A DNA stretch of 64,000 nucleotides from Lindgomyces ingoldianus (taxonomy: Eukaryota; Ascomycota; Dothideomycetes; Pleosporales; Lindgomycetaceae). Position 1 is the first letter of the stretch. Every line of letters begins with the position of its first letter. The translations under genes and the position numbers were made by a program. Below the pieces are notes generated by a model. It was not told where the DNA came from, searched no databases, and was given only the letters and a program-made list of their open reading frames with translations. The stretch covers positions 334,666-398,665 of the forward strand of contig NW_022985163.1 in the NCBI RefSeq assembly GCF_010093535.1, written 5' to 3'. Below, in pieces: positions 13,443 through 25,957 of this stretch.

Positions 13443-15795
13443 TATTAAGTAGGTAAGTGTAGTAGCTATATGTGTATATTCTACTTTAATTAGGCCTTAA
13501 ATTAGCTGTAGCACTTTTTACTTACTTTAGCTTATTGTATTTAAAGTAGTTAGTAAACTATATGTCTAAGACTTTATTTAGTAAGCATAAGTTATATGTG
13601 TGTAATAGGCTTATATTATACAGCTATATTACTATGTCTACTACTTTTAGCTAGAGCTTCTTAAAGAGTCTTACACTACTTTTTATTTTAATAAACTTTA
13701 TAATTATTTTTTATTTAGCTCTTTCTATAGCTTTATTTAGCTTATAAGTGTATAGTAAAAAGCTTTTAATATTAATGCTAAAAAATTTTACTTAAAGCTT
13801 ATACTTTAACTTTTTATACTAAAAAAGTATAGTAGTATTATTATTTTACTATATTTTACTAATCTAAAGCTTATATTAATTAAACACTATGCTTTTAAAG
13901 TTTTTTATTACTTTTTAAATTTTTAAAAGCGTTTTTGCTTAAAAAAAGTATAAAAAAATTTTACTACTATATTTATTTTTAATAATTATTATTTATAAAG
14001 CTTTACTGCACTTTAATAGCATATTAAACATATCTTATGCAACTTTTTAAAATAAGTAGAGAGCTTACTTTTTTAGTCTTCTTAATATAACCTACTTAGC
14101 ATAAGTTATTATGTAGTGCTTATAGTGTACTTACTTTATACTTATTATTTATACATTCTTTATGCTTTTAACTAAAGCTTATAAAGCTTTAAAGCCTAAG
14201 TGTTCTATATGCACATACTAAAGCTTTTCTAAGTCTAAGCATAGAAATATAGTTTATAAGTGTTAGTAATTTAAAAGTATACTTTATACTAGTAAGTAAA
14301 AAAAAAAGCTTTATATTTAATAAACATAAAGTTATGTTTTAAGTAAAGTGTTCTAAGTACTTTTTTTTTCTAGTGTGCTTATGCGTTGTGTATAGTTAAG
14401 TTTTAAATACTATAGTCTTTTTTCTTTTAAATAAGCTTTTAAAATAATATTAACATAAAATCTTTTTACTATAACTACTTTTTATAGTATAAGATCTTCT
14501 ATGCGCTTTTTTATGCTTTATTTAACACTTTTTTAAGCTTTTTAGTTTTTATTTTTTAAATTAAGAATAACTAAGTGCTGGTTTTTACTATATGTAAACT
14601 TTAAGCTTTTTTAAATAACTTAAGTATAAGTAGCTTTATACTATTTACTAAGTATATAGCACTTTTATTATTTAGAATTATACTTATAAAAAGTAAGTAA
14701 GTGTTAAAATTTATAGTTATATGCATTTTTAGTTTTACTAAAAGCGCTAGGTTAATAAAAGTAGTAATAATACTTTTTAAAAATGCAAGTTTATTTAATT
14801 TTTTAATAGCTTTTAGAGTAAAAAAAGCTTTATCTAGAATTATATAGCCTTTTTTAAGTAGTACAGCTTTTACTTTTTTATGCTGCGCTTACTTAAGCCT
14901 TTTAAAGATCTTCTAGTGTGCAGTTTTACTAAGCTTTTTTAGCTTTTTAGTAACTACTAATATAAGGTCTTCATAGTCTGCTGCTTTTTATAGATAATAG
15001 AATTACTTTAAAGCTCTACATAAGCATAAGTAGCCTAATTAAGCTAAAATAGATTAAGCTAAATTATTATCTAATTATTTACTAAGTGTTATAAATATAC
15101 TTTTGCCTTAGTTACTTATATATAAAAAGTGCTTTTAAAGCATTATTAAAAAAAAATCTTACTAATTTTCTAAATTATTAGAGGTTTTTTACTAAGTGTG
15201 CTAGCTTTTATAACTTTTTAGTACATAAAGCGCGCCTAGTCTAGTGTAAGCTTTAAAGCTAAGGTGTCTAAGAAGTCTTATGCAGCTAGCTAGCCTTTTA
15301 TATTAAGAATCTTATAAGTCTTTACCTTAGTATATAAGAAGTGCTCCTGCTAGTACTAAGCTTTTAAAGTTATAGTGCTATACTTTACTTTAGTAAAGTA
15401 AGCTTTATACTTTACTTATATAAAATTTTTTATGCTTATGTTTATTAGTGCTAGCTTTTATTTTAAGGCTTATATAAGTACTTATAAAGTAGATTAGTTT
15501 TTTAATATAAGCTATATTATTATAAGTCTAAAAAGCTTTAGTGTAATAGTTACATTAACTTAGTTTTAAATTATTTAAAAATGTGTTACATAAAAAGCCT
15601 AGTTGCTTAAGTAAGCTTAGTACTTAGTAATATTAGTTTAGTACTGTATGTTAGCCTTTTTTAAAAAGTTTTTAGTAGTAATTACTTTAAGTGTAGGCAT
15701 TTCTAGAGCGCTGTCTATAGGATTTAGAGCGTCTAGTCTATCTAGATTAATTATGTCCTATAGGTTTTTGCTAAGAGCATAGAACTAGAGCTAGA
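13440..15795 (-). mobile_element. Ty1/copia-type gag-pol relic (RIP-degraded), truncated by pogo insertion
   Basis: Read on the minus strand from about 15795 downward. The gag start reads NLDRLDALNPIDSALEMP and TLKVITTKNFLKKANIQY. A protease region near 14690 reads ILNNKSAIYLVNSIKLL, then DLILKNIVIVKRFYVNII. The GAG-pre-integrase box near 14215 reads HIEHLGFKALQALV. An integrase core follows (YSSKIFLYFLQAKTL, then TTILF.YKKLKYK). The downstream part near 13480-13560 reads LRPN.SRIYTY. Protease and integrase precede any reverse transcriptase, as in Ty1/copia. The frame ends abruptly at about 13440 against the pogo unit, and RT/RNase H were not found. There are many W-to-stop and Q-to-stop changes. 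Confidence 0.78.
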
Positions 15796-16193
15796 TAAAC
15801 TAGAGAGACTAGCTTATATAGTCCTTAAGCTAGTACACTCTTATTAGGAGAGGAGCATCTTAATTAGCTATAACATAGGCTTTAGAGGTAATAAAAATAA
15901 GTAAGAATAAAAAATAAAGCTTTTAAATAGCTTTTGCTAGTGTTATAGTTATATAAAGAGAATTATCTTAGGTTCTTAAAGCGCTAGGCCTATAACTGTA
16001 GAGGATAAAATAGCCTAGCAGTAGCTGTTTAGAAGATTAGATAAAGTAACTCCTCTATCTAAAAGAGCTAAAGGCTCTCCTTATATACACTAAGCTTCGG
16101 AACATAATATCTCCAGATCCCGAGCTGCGTCCCAGGCTCTGAGCCCTAGTCCCAGGCTCCGAGCCCCAGCCAAGGCTCTCTGTATACGCGACA
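15796..16193 (-). repeat. Candidate 5' LTR/leader of the copia relic
   Basis: Upstream of the copia gag on the minus strand. It begins TGTCGCG at 16193 (minus) and has a TATA-like GTATATAAGG near 16079-16088. It contains two tandem 20-bp units, CCCAGGCTCTGAGCCCTAGT (16131-16150) and a near copy at 16151-16170. No second LTR copy was found, so this may be only a leader or promoter. Confidence 0.3.
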
Positions 16194-16690
16194 ATAATTA
16201 TAAGCTAGACTTTTTTTAAATAGAAAATAAAAACGCCTAAAGAAACTTTTTATTCTAGGCTTAAATAAGTATAACTTAGTAAATATTAACTTATTACACT
16301 TATTTAAAAGAAAACATTTTTAAGTTCTTACTATTTTATACTTAAAAGGCATTAGAGTCTAATTAAATCCTCTAGTTAATACTAGTGCATATAGTTTTAT
16401 ATTTATTAACTTAACAACTACTAAGTCTTTATTTTAATGCCTTTATAGCCCTATTTAATGTTTACCTTTTAAAGTTATAGTTAAGAGTTTTTAAAACTAA
16501 ATCTAAGTTTCTGTCTACTAGTATATCTACCTGCACATGTAAATTAATAGTAGAAGCATCTAAAACTGCCTCTTTATAATTATAAACTTTAGCTTATAAG
16601 ATTATACTATTAGCATTAAATAGCTACATTATTTTAAAATTTAACTAGATATAAAAAAGAATTAGAATATATAGCCTAGTAAGTATTCTA
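16194..16690 (+). mobile_element. Ty3/gypsy protease fragment (RIP-degraded)
   Basis: Plus-strand read-through gives a retroviral-type aspartic protease pattern: GIRVQLNPLVNTSAYSFIFI (an altered D-S/T-G-A active site), then KVIVKSFQNQ, INSRSIQNCLFIII and LQDYTISIKQLHYFKIQLDI. This resembles the protease of fungal Ty3 elements. It is cut off sharply near 16690, where base composition becomes normal. It marks the edge of the transposon block. Confidence 0.55.
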
Positions 16691-18804
16691 CACAGCGGTT
16701 AAAGTTAAAACTGAAGCCTGCGAGATTCGTTTCTAAGCGATGAAGTGGAGAAGATTAGTGTTTAGAGCCCTTAAAGGCTAGAAGCCGTGACAGAGTAAGT
16801 ATCCAAGAGATGCAGGCATATGTGGCATAGGTGTTGCTTCCCCGCCCTTGATGCGGACTACTGATCGTAACATCCACCGGGCTGTCTAAAATGTACTCCC
16901 AAAGGACTTCAGTACCAGTTCAGACCTATTGGCCCATACAATCCTCAGAGGGCAAGGCTGTTCCTTTTCCTTCCAGTTCAGATCAAGTGTGCGAGAACAA
17001 CTAAATACAAAGTTTTAATATGCAGACAAGACAGAAATGCACCGCCGCGATTTTAGTTGCAGCACTAAGATAGATTTCTGCTGTACTAGATTTAACACCA
17101 TGCTTAGCTGGCATATCATTCTCTAGACCGCTAGATGGAGTTCTAGGGACTTTACTAGGAATATTGGTTCTTGCTCTGGTCATCCTCATGGTATGCGCGT
17201 TGCCAAACTTTGCAGGATAAAATCGAACCACATCAACAGTAGGGATAGGGCCATCCGGGAACACAAGGCGAAGAGGGACTAGCCGGGTGAACTAAGCGTC
17301 AGCTAGATACAGTAATTGAAGGGCTGGGGCTTAAAAGGGACGACCTACCTATTCTAGATATGAGGAGTTCATGTCGTGTGAGGCCACGAACGGCGTGTCA
17401 ATGCCAAATTTGATCCATAAATTCTCAGCTAAGAGGTTCAAGGTAAGGTGCAGAGCCTTTTGGCACAGTCCATTGCCAGTTAGGATTTAGATAGTGGCGA
17501 GGGTGTCATCGCTCGACGACCTCCTGCGAACCCGAAGAACACAGCCGGGCAATGGGACGATCACACCCTTCATGGGACAGAACACGACTAAATATAGATA
17601 CTCAAGGTGCTGTAAACACGGCTGCTGTCTGATCAGCTACTTGGAAGGATAAGGATAATGGAATGACCGTAACATACTAAAGAGGTCTCTTCAAGCATCC
17701 CAAGGTGAATCTCTGATGCATCTGAGTCCAAAACAGTTTCAGCTACGCAGAGGCTCCACTTGAGCAAGAACCCGAGGAAAACGACGAGTTTCCAAGCAAG
17801 CGAGACGAAACCTCAAAGCTGCTAACTCAGAACGGAACAGCAGTTGAATAGGACATAATTGTATCAAGCGGTGCAAAACTCACAGATTTCAGTCAACAAT
17901 TGCCCGCATTTTGTTGCCTCCGCACTTCAAGGGAGACTGGGGTATTCACCAGAAGAGATGGTGGGAAGCTACAAGTGCAAATCAACAACCATCTGCACAC
18001 TAACGACTTTCCGCGCCATGAGAAAAATCCGCAACTTGACAAACACCCATACCAAGACTACCATCTACAGCACCCTGAAAACTACCCGCGCTATGAAGAC
18101 TCCCCGCAACCTGGTAATTACTGAGCCGCTGTCCCCAAGCCGGTTCAGGAACAGCTTGTGCATGACAAAATTGAACTGCGGGTGCTAGCAGCTCACCGAT
18201 AGTCTATATGTCAAATTATATATAGATATCCTCTTTCGCCGCAGCCATATCAAGTTTATCCAGTCATGGGAATCCAGGCATTCTCAACCTAGTCTCCAAT
18301 GGGCGAATTAACTAGATTAAGCTCAACTCAGCAAACCGTGCCCGACGGGAGAGATCAATGGAACTAATGGGTACAATTCTCACCTAGTCCTCCTCTCCAA
18401 ATGCAGGCACTTAACAACAACTACCTAATACAGCTTTGTTCCCAGCGCCAGATATCCACCTGGTCCGCCTCACTGGTTGAAGGGCTCCCACAACAACCGC
18501 CTATCGCCGCTTCCCTTCCTAGGTATGATACATCACTTTCAATGATGCTCGATATTGCGAATGCTCTGTCTCCAAATCCCACCGAACAACTGGGCTGGAA
18601 GCGCCAAGGTCCTAGGAAGATTGATAGAGGAAGGCATGGGAAACGAGTAAGAAAGGAACTCGGCGCCGATTTGTATTAATATATTATCTTCTTCATTCCC
18701 TCATGTATATTGGTGAAGAGAGGAAGAAATGCTGATGCTGCTGTCACCGCAGAAATAACCCCACCGATTGCAGAAGCATTAACCTGAGTCAACATTCAGT
18801 AGCA
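16691..18804. other. Intergenic region with decayed frames; no recognisable gene
   Basis: Base composition is normal. A minus-strand frame of 87 codons (17001-17264), a plus-strand frame of 92 codons (18401-18679) and a repeat-bearing frame near 17.9-18.2 kb show no family I recognise. I see no RNA gene. The stretch may hold remnants of genes once next to the transposon block. Confidence 0.5.
17859..18188 (+). pseudogene. Unrecognised frame with an internal tandem repeat
   Basis: Two plus-strand frames overlap here (17859-18188, 109 codons; 17900-18124, 74 codons). The DNA holds two diverged copies of a unit of roughly 70 bases, starting near 17988 and 18058. They read TICTLTTFRAMRKIRNLTN and TIYSTLKTTRAMKTPRNLV in one frame, and a His/Pro/Tyr-rich pattern (DFPRHEKNPQ / NYPRYEDSPQ) in the other. 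I do not recognise a family. It could be the remains of a repeat-containing protein gene or a non-coding duplication. Confidence 0.25.
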
Positions 18805-20922
18805 TTACCTTGCAACTCCTTCATCAGCATTAAGCTTCTCCCCCCTCTCAACCAGATTCTCCAACCAAGCCCCAAAGACCTTCCTCATCTCAATGGGAAT
18901 GACATGTCCCTGCTCCTTGACAAAATGCTTCTCGACCTCTCCCTCAACATACACATCCTCCTCCTGTTCCATACCCATATACTCCTTCCCCGTCTTCCCT
19001 TCTCCCTTCTCTAGGCCTCTCCACAACACAACCCCATGCGGGAACGTAATCATGCGATCCTGTCCCCCATGTACCACCATAATCCTCCTCCTGCCCACGC
19101 TCTCTGCTAGCGTTTTTAAATCGGCAGGACTCTTGTAGTGCCATCCCGCAGCTATCGCTTGTAGCATGAACCCTTTTTTCTGGAAATACTCAGGTGAAGA
19201 GCGTTTCCAGATTTCATTTGCGGCGAAGCGGTCGCCGTTTGTCGGGAAGGCTTGGACGGTGGATTCGGGTGCGAGTTCATCGGGGGATAAGAGCCAGGTG
19301 GACGTGTAGAGGTTGCGTTTTACGTTGATTATTTGGGTGTCGAGGGGTTTGGGGATAAAAAGGTTTGCACGATTGCGCAAGTTTTCGAGGAAGCCCTGCT
19401 GGGGTTAATCGGGGTTGGTATGGGTGACTGTACGGTAATGAAAGGGAAGGGGTGATATGTCGAAGAGTAGAATTTGGAAAATTTCGGGGTATTGGAACGA
19501 AGCGCCAGGGACCGGGTAAAATGTATGCCTAGCAAACTTGGAAACCATGCATATAGGACCGTATCACATCGAATGTTGGCAGCGAGGGCGGAAACTACTA
19601 GAATACAATAGACAAGGAACGAGATGGGAGATTGCAGGCTTACAATTGTGTTAAAAAGACCTGAGGCCGTTGAGACTAGCGATAGAGTGCAAATCCGTTC
19701 TGGTATGAGCATCGCCTATAATCCCCGTTAACATAAGGCGATTCGCAACTATTGCCAATCTAGCGGAAGGATTGTGCGCCGGCCGAGACATTCGTATGCC
19801 TCTAAACGCCAAGCGCGGAAGGTGACACAAGACGAACGACAAGAGAACAGGGTGGAGCGGAGCGGAAGAACAGGACTAGACCAAGGCGATTTGAAATTGC
19901 AGGAGTTGCTTGGCGGCACAGGATGATGCCCTTGGCGTTCTGCCTGAGAAAGGCATCAATGTTTCCACGGAAGGCCCGCATCCGAACACCGCTTACTTGA
20001 GAATGATTCGAGAAGGTGAAGCACTATGGGATGGAGATTCCTGGGTTGGAGATAAGAATATTTGAATAAGGTCACGTACTAGCTCTTGTGCGATCATGCC
20101 CCCCAAGCTGACGCCAATGACATGCAACTCTCGTATACCAGTCCATCCGATATGGTCGATCAATTCGAGGGTATCTTTGGCCATTTCGGAAGTCGTGTAT
20201 CGCATCAGTGGTTTATCTGATTCGCCGATGCCACGGTTGTCGAAGACCAGTGACGAATAATGGTCCCCTTTGGTGTGGGCGAAGTCTTTGGTCTGTCGCT
20301 GCCATGCATATTTCATGCCACCCAGGCCCATAAGGAACTACAAGATAGGAACAAGTAATTTTAGCATCCATCATGGCATATAGGACAACGAACGAAATAG
20401 GCGATTATTCAGCACGGAGGCCCGGAGATACCGGGGAACATTGTTCCTGAATCCAGAACGATGAAGTCGAAAGAGACTGTGGAACAAGCAATGGAACGTG
20501 AGACGAGGAAGGCAGCCAGGGTTGAGACGCCCTATGCGACTGAAACGAAACGAAAAGTGAACGGCAAAAAGCAATTGGTCAGGGGAGGGGGTGGGGGGGT
20601 GGTGGTGGTGGTGCAAGCCGTGGCCCAAAGCTCTCGATGAATGACAAATGTTGAAGTGCAGTGTGCCTTTTTTGGATGGCGAAAGCGTTGGATCCCCCTA
20701 ATTTTGGAAACTTGGGGGGGGGGTAGAATAGCAATCTCTGTCACTTACGACTAAATGACGGTCGCCATGGCCGTGGACCTCGTAGGCGATGTTTATCGGT
20801 CCGCCCCTGCCCTTTGCGACAGCGAACTTGCCCTTTTGCGTGGGTTGGAGGGGCCAGATAGTGTGGTTGTACTCTGGGTGCTCGACGAGCTCGACGGCCG
20901 TCATCGGGCGTGACTCGGCCAT
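18805..20922 (-). CDS. alpha/beta hydrolase-fold protein
   Basis: Four exons on the minus strand, 20922-20749, 20337-20080, 19715-19644 and 19395-18805, all joined in phase 0 at GT-AG sites, give 364 residues. The fold is an alpha/beta hydrolase. FLMGLGG after strand 3 is an oxyanion-type loop, VFDNRGIGESD follows, and the nucleophile elbow is GVSLGG (Ser135). The likely acid is Asp281 in HGGQDRM and the His is His332 in EQGHVIP. No signal peptide or membrane segment is seen, so it is probably cytosolic; the substrate is unknown. The three introns are 411, 364 and 248 bp, far longer than the ~50-120 bp introns elsewhere here. The start at MAESRPMTAVE fits the family's usual N-terminus. Confidence 0.85.
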
Positions 20923-21986
20923 AATAGATAGAAGTCCTTCAGGGAGCTCAAACTGGAAGTAGGCATGTTAGCAGGAGTGCTGCAGACCTTGCAGTCAATG
21001 CAGCGGGATGCAGCGGGATGCGGCGGGATGAAGCGTGGTGCATCGTCGTAGGAGCCAGTCAACCAGCTCGCTGGTTTGTTGAGGTGGATGGTGAGGATGC
21101 GACTCGGTGGCTTAGCCATGCCACATTACGCAACATGCTATAGGATGGTGCCACAGCGGCGCACCCTGGAGTATCCCGGTTTCAAACGGGGAGTGCTGGG
21201 CGCGGTGCTAAAAGAGGGATGGAGGGGCGAGGGGGGAAGGGAGGAGGCTCGACGTACTATTTTGAGGCGGGGGATTGAGCAGAGCGCTTAACATGGGCGC
21301 TGATTTGCACCGTGGGCTCAGGGCCGGAGAATGAGAGAGTGTGGTCACAGGCAGCCGTGGACTACTTATTATCTTTGTCGGTCTGGTGGTGTGGTGTTGT
21401 TCGATGACTTCACTCACCGCGGTGCCTCGGGTCGGTACGACACCTGCGACACACAGCCTGCCCTGGAGCAAGCGAGCGCTCTAGAGCAACGTGACGGCTG
21501 CTGACCCAGCCTGTCCGCTTTTAGCTGGCCTTACCTACACTTCAACCAAAAAGATTCGTGTGGAGAAGCGTGCCGGAGGCTTCGGACGAGTAGTGGACGA
21601 GTAAGGCGCGCCCTCTCCCCCCCCCAGCTGCACCCCGTAGACCAGCCAGAGCTTCAAACAGCTGGTCTCGGCACTCGCGTCGCTGCTGCTATCCTTTCCC
21701 GCACATGCACCAGCACTCCAAACACCCTCCTGCCTCGACGCCGGACCGTCTATTCGACCATTCCACACTCTGCGACGTGAAGACCCAGGGCCCTGCCAGT
21801 GTGCCCGCATCCATACTCGGCTGCGTTTCAGGTGCTCCGCGACTTCCACTGCACTAGGGAGCCCCTCCAAAACTCTCCGACGACATTCTTGATCACAAAA
21901 CACCAAACCTCCCGCCCCGTGAGCCTGCCCAGCCAGCGATTGACCACGCACATACCCTCCGCGTCCTCCATATACCGCACTCTGCA
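20923..21986. promoter_or_regulatory. Divergent intergenic region between hydrolase and Zn2Cys6 factor
   Basis: About 1.06 kb separates the two divergent starts and must hold both promoters and the regulator's leader. It contains a C-rich stretch near 21620 and a short tandem repeat at 21001-21030. Long frames on the minus strand here have no family features and look like artefacts of GC-rich DNA. No specific operator can be named. Confidence 0.5.
21001..21030 (+). repeat. Three 10-bp tandem units (CAGCGGGATG)
   Basis: CAGCGGGATG occurs twice, then CGGCGGGATG, then a degenerate fourth unit, in the upstream region of the hydrolase gene. Confidence 0.8.
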
Positions 21987-24900
21987 ATGGACCACAACTC
22001 GAACGGCGGCTTCTATGTCCCCGCGCCGCCGCTGACGAACCAACCGCCGCGCATCTTTGGTAACCTGACGGCCAATGGCTCGCCCATTCCGGCCTCGCTG
22101 CCTGGCCCAATATTCACCGACGACTACGACGATGGGCATGACCAGGGCGACCCGAAGCGGCGGCGAATTGCGCGGGTAAGCATTTTATATATCCGATGTT
22201 GGATGGTAGTACAGTGCTGACAGGTCCCAGGCATGCGATATGTGCCGCAAGAAAAAGATCAAATGCGATGGCAAAATGCCCGCATGCACCCACTGCCAGA
22301 ACTACAAGACAGAATGCATCTTCACACAGGTCGAGAAGAAGAGGCAGCCTCCCAAAGGGTCAGACTTCCCTCATCTCACCCTCACACCTCCCCCCCCCCC
22401 CCAAAAATCCTCGCAATATTTCTGACCAATAGTTAGGGCGAAATACATCGAGGGACTGGAGAACCGCCTCGCCCGAATGGAGTCTCTGATGAGGCTGTCG
22501 GGCGTCCTGCCTGAAGATGACGATGGCAGCACTGATCTTGCCACGCTGGAGAAGAGGTTGGCGGATAGGACGGCATCTGCGGGAACCCCCGGCAATCGAG
22601 CTTCGGATGGCCAGACGCCATCATCGGGACTGGGAGCGCAGAGGGCTACTCCCATGCTGCCGGGCCTGCCGAGTCCCCGTAGTGGCACGACGTCGCCAGA
22701 GCCACAGCAGACTCAGGGCGAGGATAAAGAGGAGGATGCATTGGCTGAGATGATGTGCTCGTTGGTCACTAATAACTGCGGAGAGACGCGATATATTGGT
22801 AGGCCACTCCACAATTCATGTTGGCATTCTTGCGCTGATTGCATTTCCAGGCTCTTCGTCTGGCTTCTCCATCTTCTCTCCCAAGGGCATACAATGGGTC
22901 AACGACAAGACTGGAGACAACTCGTTCCAGAGCATGATCTCCACTGCCGCTATAGAGGACAACAAATGGGTCCAATGGAAGCCCGATGTCTTCCAGGACA
23001 TCTTCAAACGGCGAGTTTACCGGCAACTGCCGCCCAAACCTGAGGCTTTGTCACTGCTGAAGGATTTTTTCGAGAATTTCAATTGCATGTTTCCCCTCTT
23101 CCATGAGCCAACCTTCATGCACCTGGTAGAAAAACACTACTCCAAGGATCCGTATGAAGGCTCAGGTTGGTGGGCTAGTTTGAACGTTGCACTTGCCCTC
23201 GGACATCGTCTGCGTGTCATGAGCAATCTCGTGCCTCAGGAGGAGGATGAGAAGGCCTGGCAGTATCTAAAGAACGCTATGGCTGTTCAAGTGGAACTCA
23301 CCATGCGAAACACCGACCTACTCAGTGTGCAAGCCCTTCTCGGCATTGTAAGTGCCCGAATCGCCTACTAAATTCACGTGACTAACACGCTCTAGGCCCT
23401 CTTCCTGCTCGGAACGCCGAACCCCCAGCCAACTTACTTCTTTGTCGCAGCCGCAATTCGCCTTTCCCACAGCATCGGCTTGCACAAGCGAGGCGCTGCT
23501 TTCAATTTGAATAGCTCCGAGATCGAGCAGAGGAAGCGTGTCTTCTGGATCGCGTACATGCTTGACAGAGAGTGAGCAGCCTGGAACACAGTTTGATGAG
23601 AGTGCTTGCTGACAATGATCTAGTATTTGCCTTCGCTCTGGCCGTCCCCCTGTCCAAGACGATGATGACATAAACGTCGAGCTTCCAAGCGAGGACCCTC
23701 CCGACAATATTGGCAACATTCCACTCTCAGACGGGAAGGGGAAATTGAATCTCTTCCGACTCATGTGCACTTTCGCCCTCATCGAGAGCAAGGTGTACAA
23801 GCGACTTTACTCTGTGAAAGCGTCCAAACAATCGGACGGCGAACTCCTTAACACCATTGGCGAGCTCGACAAAGAATTGGAGAACTGGAAGGACAGCATT
23901 CCTTTGGACTTCCGCCCCGAGCATGAAATCAAGGCTTCACATACCCCCCTTATACTCCATGTCGTTGTCCTGCATTTCGGATACTACAACTGCTTGACCA
24001 CTATTCACCGAATGAGCGTTCATCATGGGTACTGGACGAGCCGACTTTCAAATTTCGCTATTCAAGGTCTGAATGCTCGACCTCTGAACCCGAGGGTGTT
24101 CATGTCCGCCCAGCTGTGTGTCCAAGCCGCCCGCGCTTCCATCCATCTGCTGAAGTACATCCCGAAGGGTGACTCGGCTTGCGTGTGGATGGTCATATAC
24201 TTCCCAGTCACAGCGCTCGTCACACTTTTCGCCAATATCCTGCAGAACCCACAGGACACACGGTCACGATCGGATCTCAAGCTGATGAATTTGGTCGTCA
24301 ACTTTTTAAGCATGCTGAGCAACGATCAAGCGAACAGTAGCGTGAAGCGTATGTTGAGCGTATGTGCAGAGTTCGAGCGTATCGCAAAGATTGTCCTTGA
24401 CAAGGCAGACCGAGAGAATGCGTCGAGGCGGAAGAGGAAACAAGATAGCGACCAGGACGCAGAGATCGAAGCAACAGCGAATGAAATTCTGACTCCAGCA
24501 TACCGAGCAGCACAGTCACCTCCACAAGCAACACAACCGGAAACGCAGCCAATAAACCCGGCTGATCCATTTTCAACAGACGGCTTCAGCAACTTCAATG
24601 AGGTGAGCCACACCCCTTGTGAATGCGTGAGGATAACGAGCTAATATTGACAGCCTTTCCCCTTTTCACCGAACTTTACACACGCATCCCTAACCAACAA
24701 TAATCCCATATCCCAATTCGGCTCGCCCTCTATGGCTGCCCAAATGCTCCAAAACCCAGGAATTCACATGCCCACCACGGGCGGCGGCGATACACCTATG
24801 AATGGGATGGGCCACGGCATGAATCCACTTGCGATGGGCAGCTTCGAACAGACCATGAACAGTGTCCCACAAGATCTGTGGAAGATGCCAATGACTCTCG

Positions 24901-25052
24901 AGTGGGATTGGGTGGACATGACAGGCTTCTCTGGATATGAAGATGGCATCAGTATGAATGGCGTATTGCCTGACTTCTCACAGGGTGCACAAGGAACTAG
25001 TGGTATGAACATGAACGGAATGAATGGGCACGGTATGAATGGACATCGATAG
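21987..25052 (+). CDS. Zn(II)2Cys6 fungal transcription factor with fungal_trans domain
   Basis: Seven exons (21987-22175, 22231-22358, 22437-22798, 22851-23347, 23396-23571, 23624-24602, 24654-25052) give 909 residues with every junction in frame. The DNA-binding cluster is [12 protein letters not shown]...C..C......C, with cysteines 65, 68, 75, 82, 85 and 92, preceded by a basic KRRRIAR. A coiled linker follows ([18 protein letters not shown]). The fungal-specific middle domain is recognisable at [13 protein letters not shown] and [15 protein letters not shown]..., then [21 protein letters not shown]. The C-terminus is rich in Met, Gly and Asn with [11 protein letters not shown] repeats. 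It is a nuclear sequence-specific regulator by family; its target pathway is not evident. Intron 2 carries a 14-C run near 22390-22403. Confidence 0.92.
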
Positions 25053-25957
25053 CCACAAAAGTGGGTGATCCCTATCACCTAAACTGAATTGGGAGAGACA
25101 CACAGCCAGCATGGAGGCCGGTCTGCTTTTTCCATCTCGGCGCAGTTTTGGAAGGATTTTTTCTTGGACGACATGACTCACACCTCAGCTCAACCTCTGT
25201 AATTTCAAATGTATAGTTCTGAGATCAGGGGCTGGCAACTAAAAACGGTATATATAGCATGTTGGAAGGCCGGACCGACTATGGAAGCAATGAAGGCTGC
25301 GCTATATGTATGTTTTTTTACGACTTTTACGGCCGGTGTAGCATCTCTTTTTGTTGCTTTCGGCTGAAGTATTCTTGGTATTTGGTATCTGGTAGGAACG
25401 GATGGCTGTACGAATGAATCGAATTGCTGAATTTCCTTCTAGCCACCGACCCAGCAGTTGGTAACCGTGTGGCCTTTACCGGTCGGAAACCCATAGCGCT
25501 GGAAGTCAGATACTTCCTTATGATGGAGGTGCGCAGAAAAACGAAGTTTAAATATGCAAAGCAATGCAGCCTCTCCACAATCTCTCTGAGGGCGTCGACC
25601 AGCTGACTTCATATCCAAGGATACCTCGGCTTTAACACGGGACTTTCGAGGCTAAGGCGCGAATCCAAGGTTAGACCATGGGTGTACGGGCTTGAAACAT
25701 CGGAGGTCGCTCGGCGCTACTCGCGCCCTTTTGCCCTTGACAACAAACTTGGAACTAATTTCGCGGGGTAGGGATGGGACTTGTGGACGCTTCACTTCCC
25801 CATACATTTACTTTGACTCCCAGCCATCTCATCTTCTTCGTTGACATAGTTCCTGTATCACTTACTCCCTCTTTTTTATCCTCGTATCTGTTAATCGAGT
25901 TGGTCATAACCTCATCACAGTTATCGGTTGTCAGCTATCTTATCCTCCAGAGAGAAT
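25053..25957. other. Intergenic, no gene seen
   Basis: About 0.9 kb between the regulator's stop and the GST-like start, both on the plus strand. It holds the 3' region of one gene and the promoter of the next. Short frames here lack family features. Confidence 0.5.

Noticed and set aside
1..16690. CRISPR array or bacterial operon signals
   Set aside because: Spliced eukaryotic genes and LTR elements show fungal DNA; the repeats are LTRs or inverted-repeat transposons, not spaced arrays.
21535..22110. 191-codon minus-strand frame upstream of and overlapping the Zn2Cys6 gene
   Set aside because: Low-complexity Arg/Gly/Ser-rich translation with no family features, antisense to exon 1 of a well-supported gene.
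21987..25052. Naming the Zn2Cys6 factor as a specific known regulator
   Set aside because: The cluster and middle domain are typical of many fungal regulators; memory alone cannot separate paralogues.
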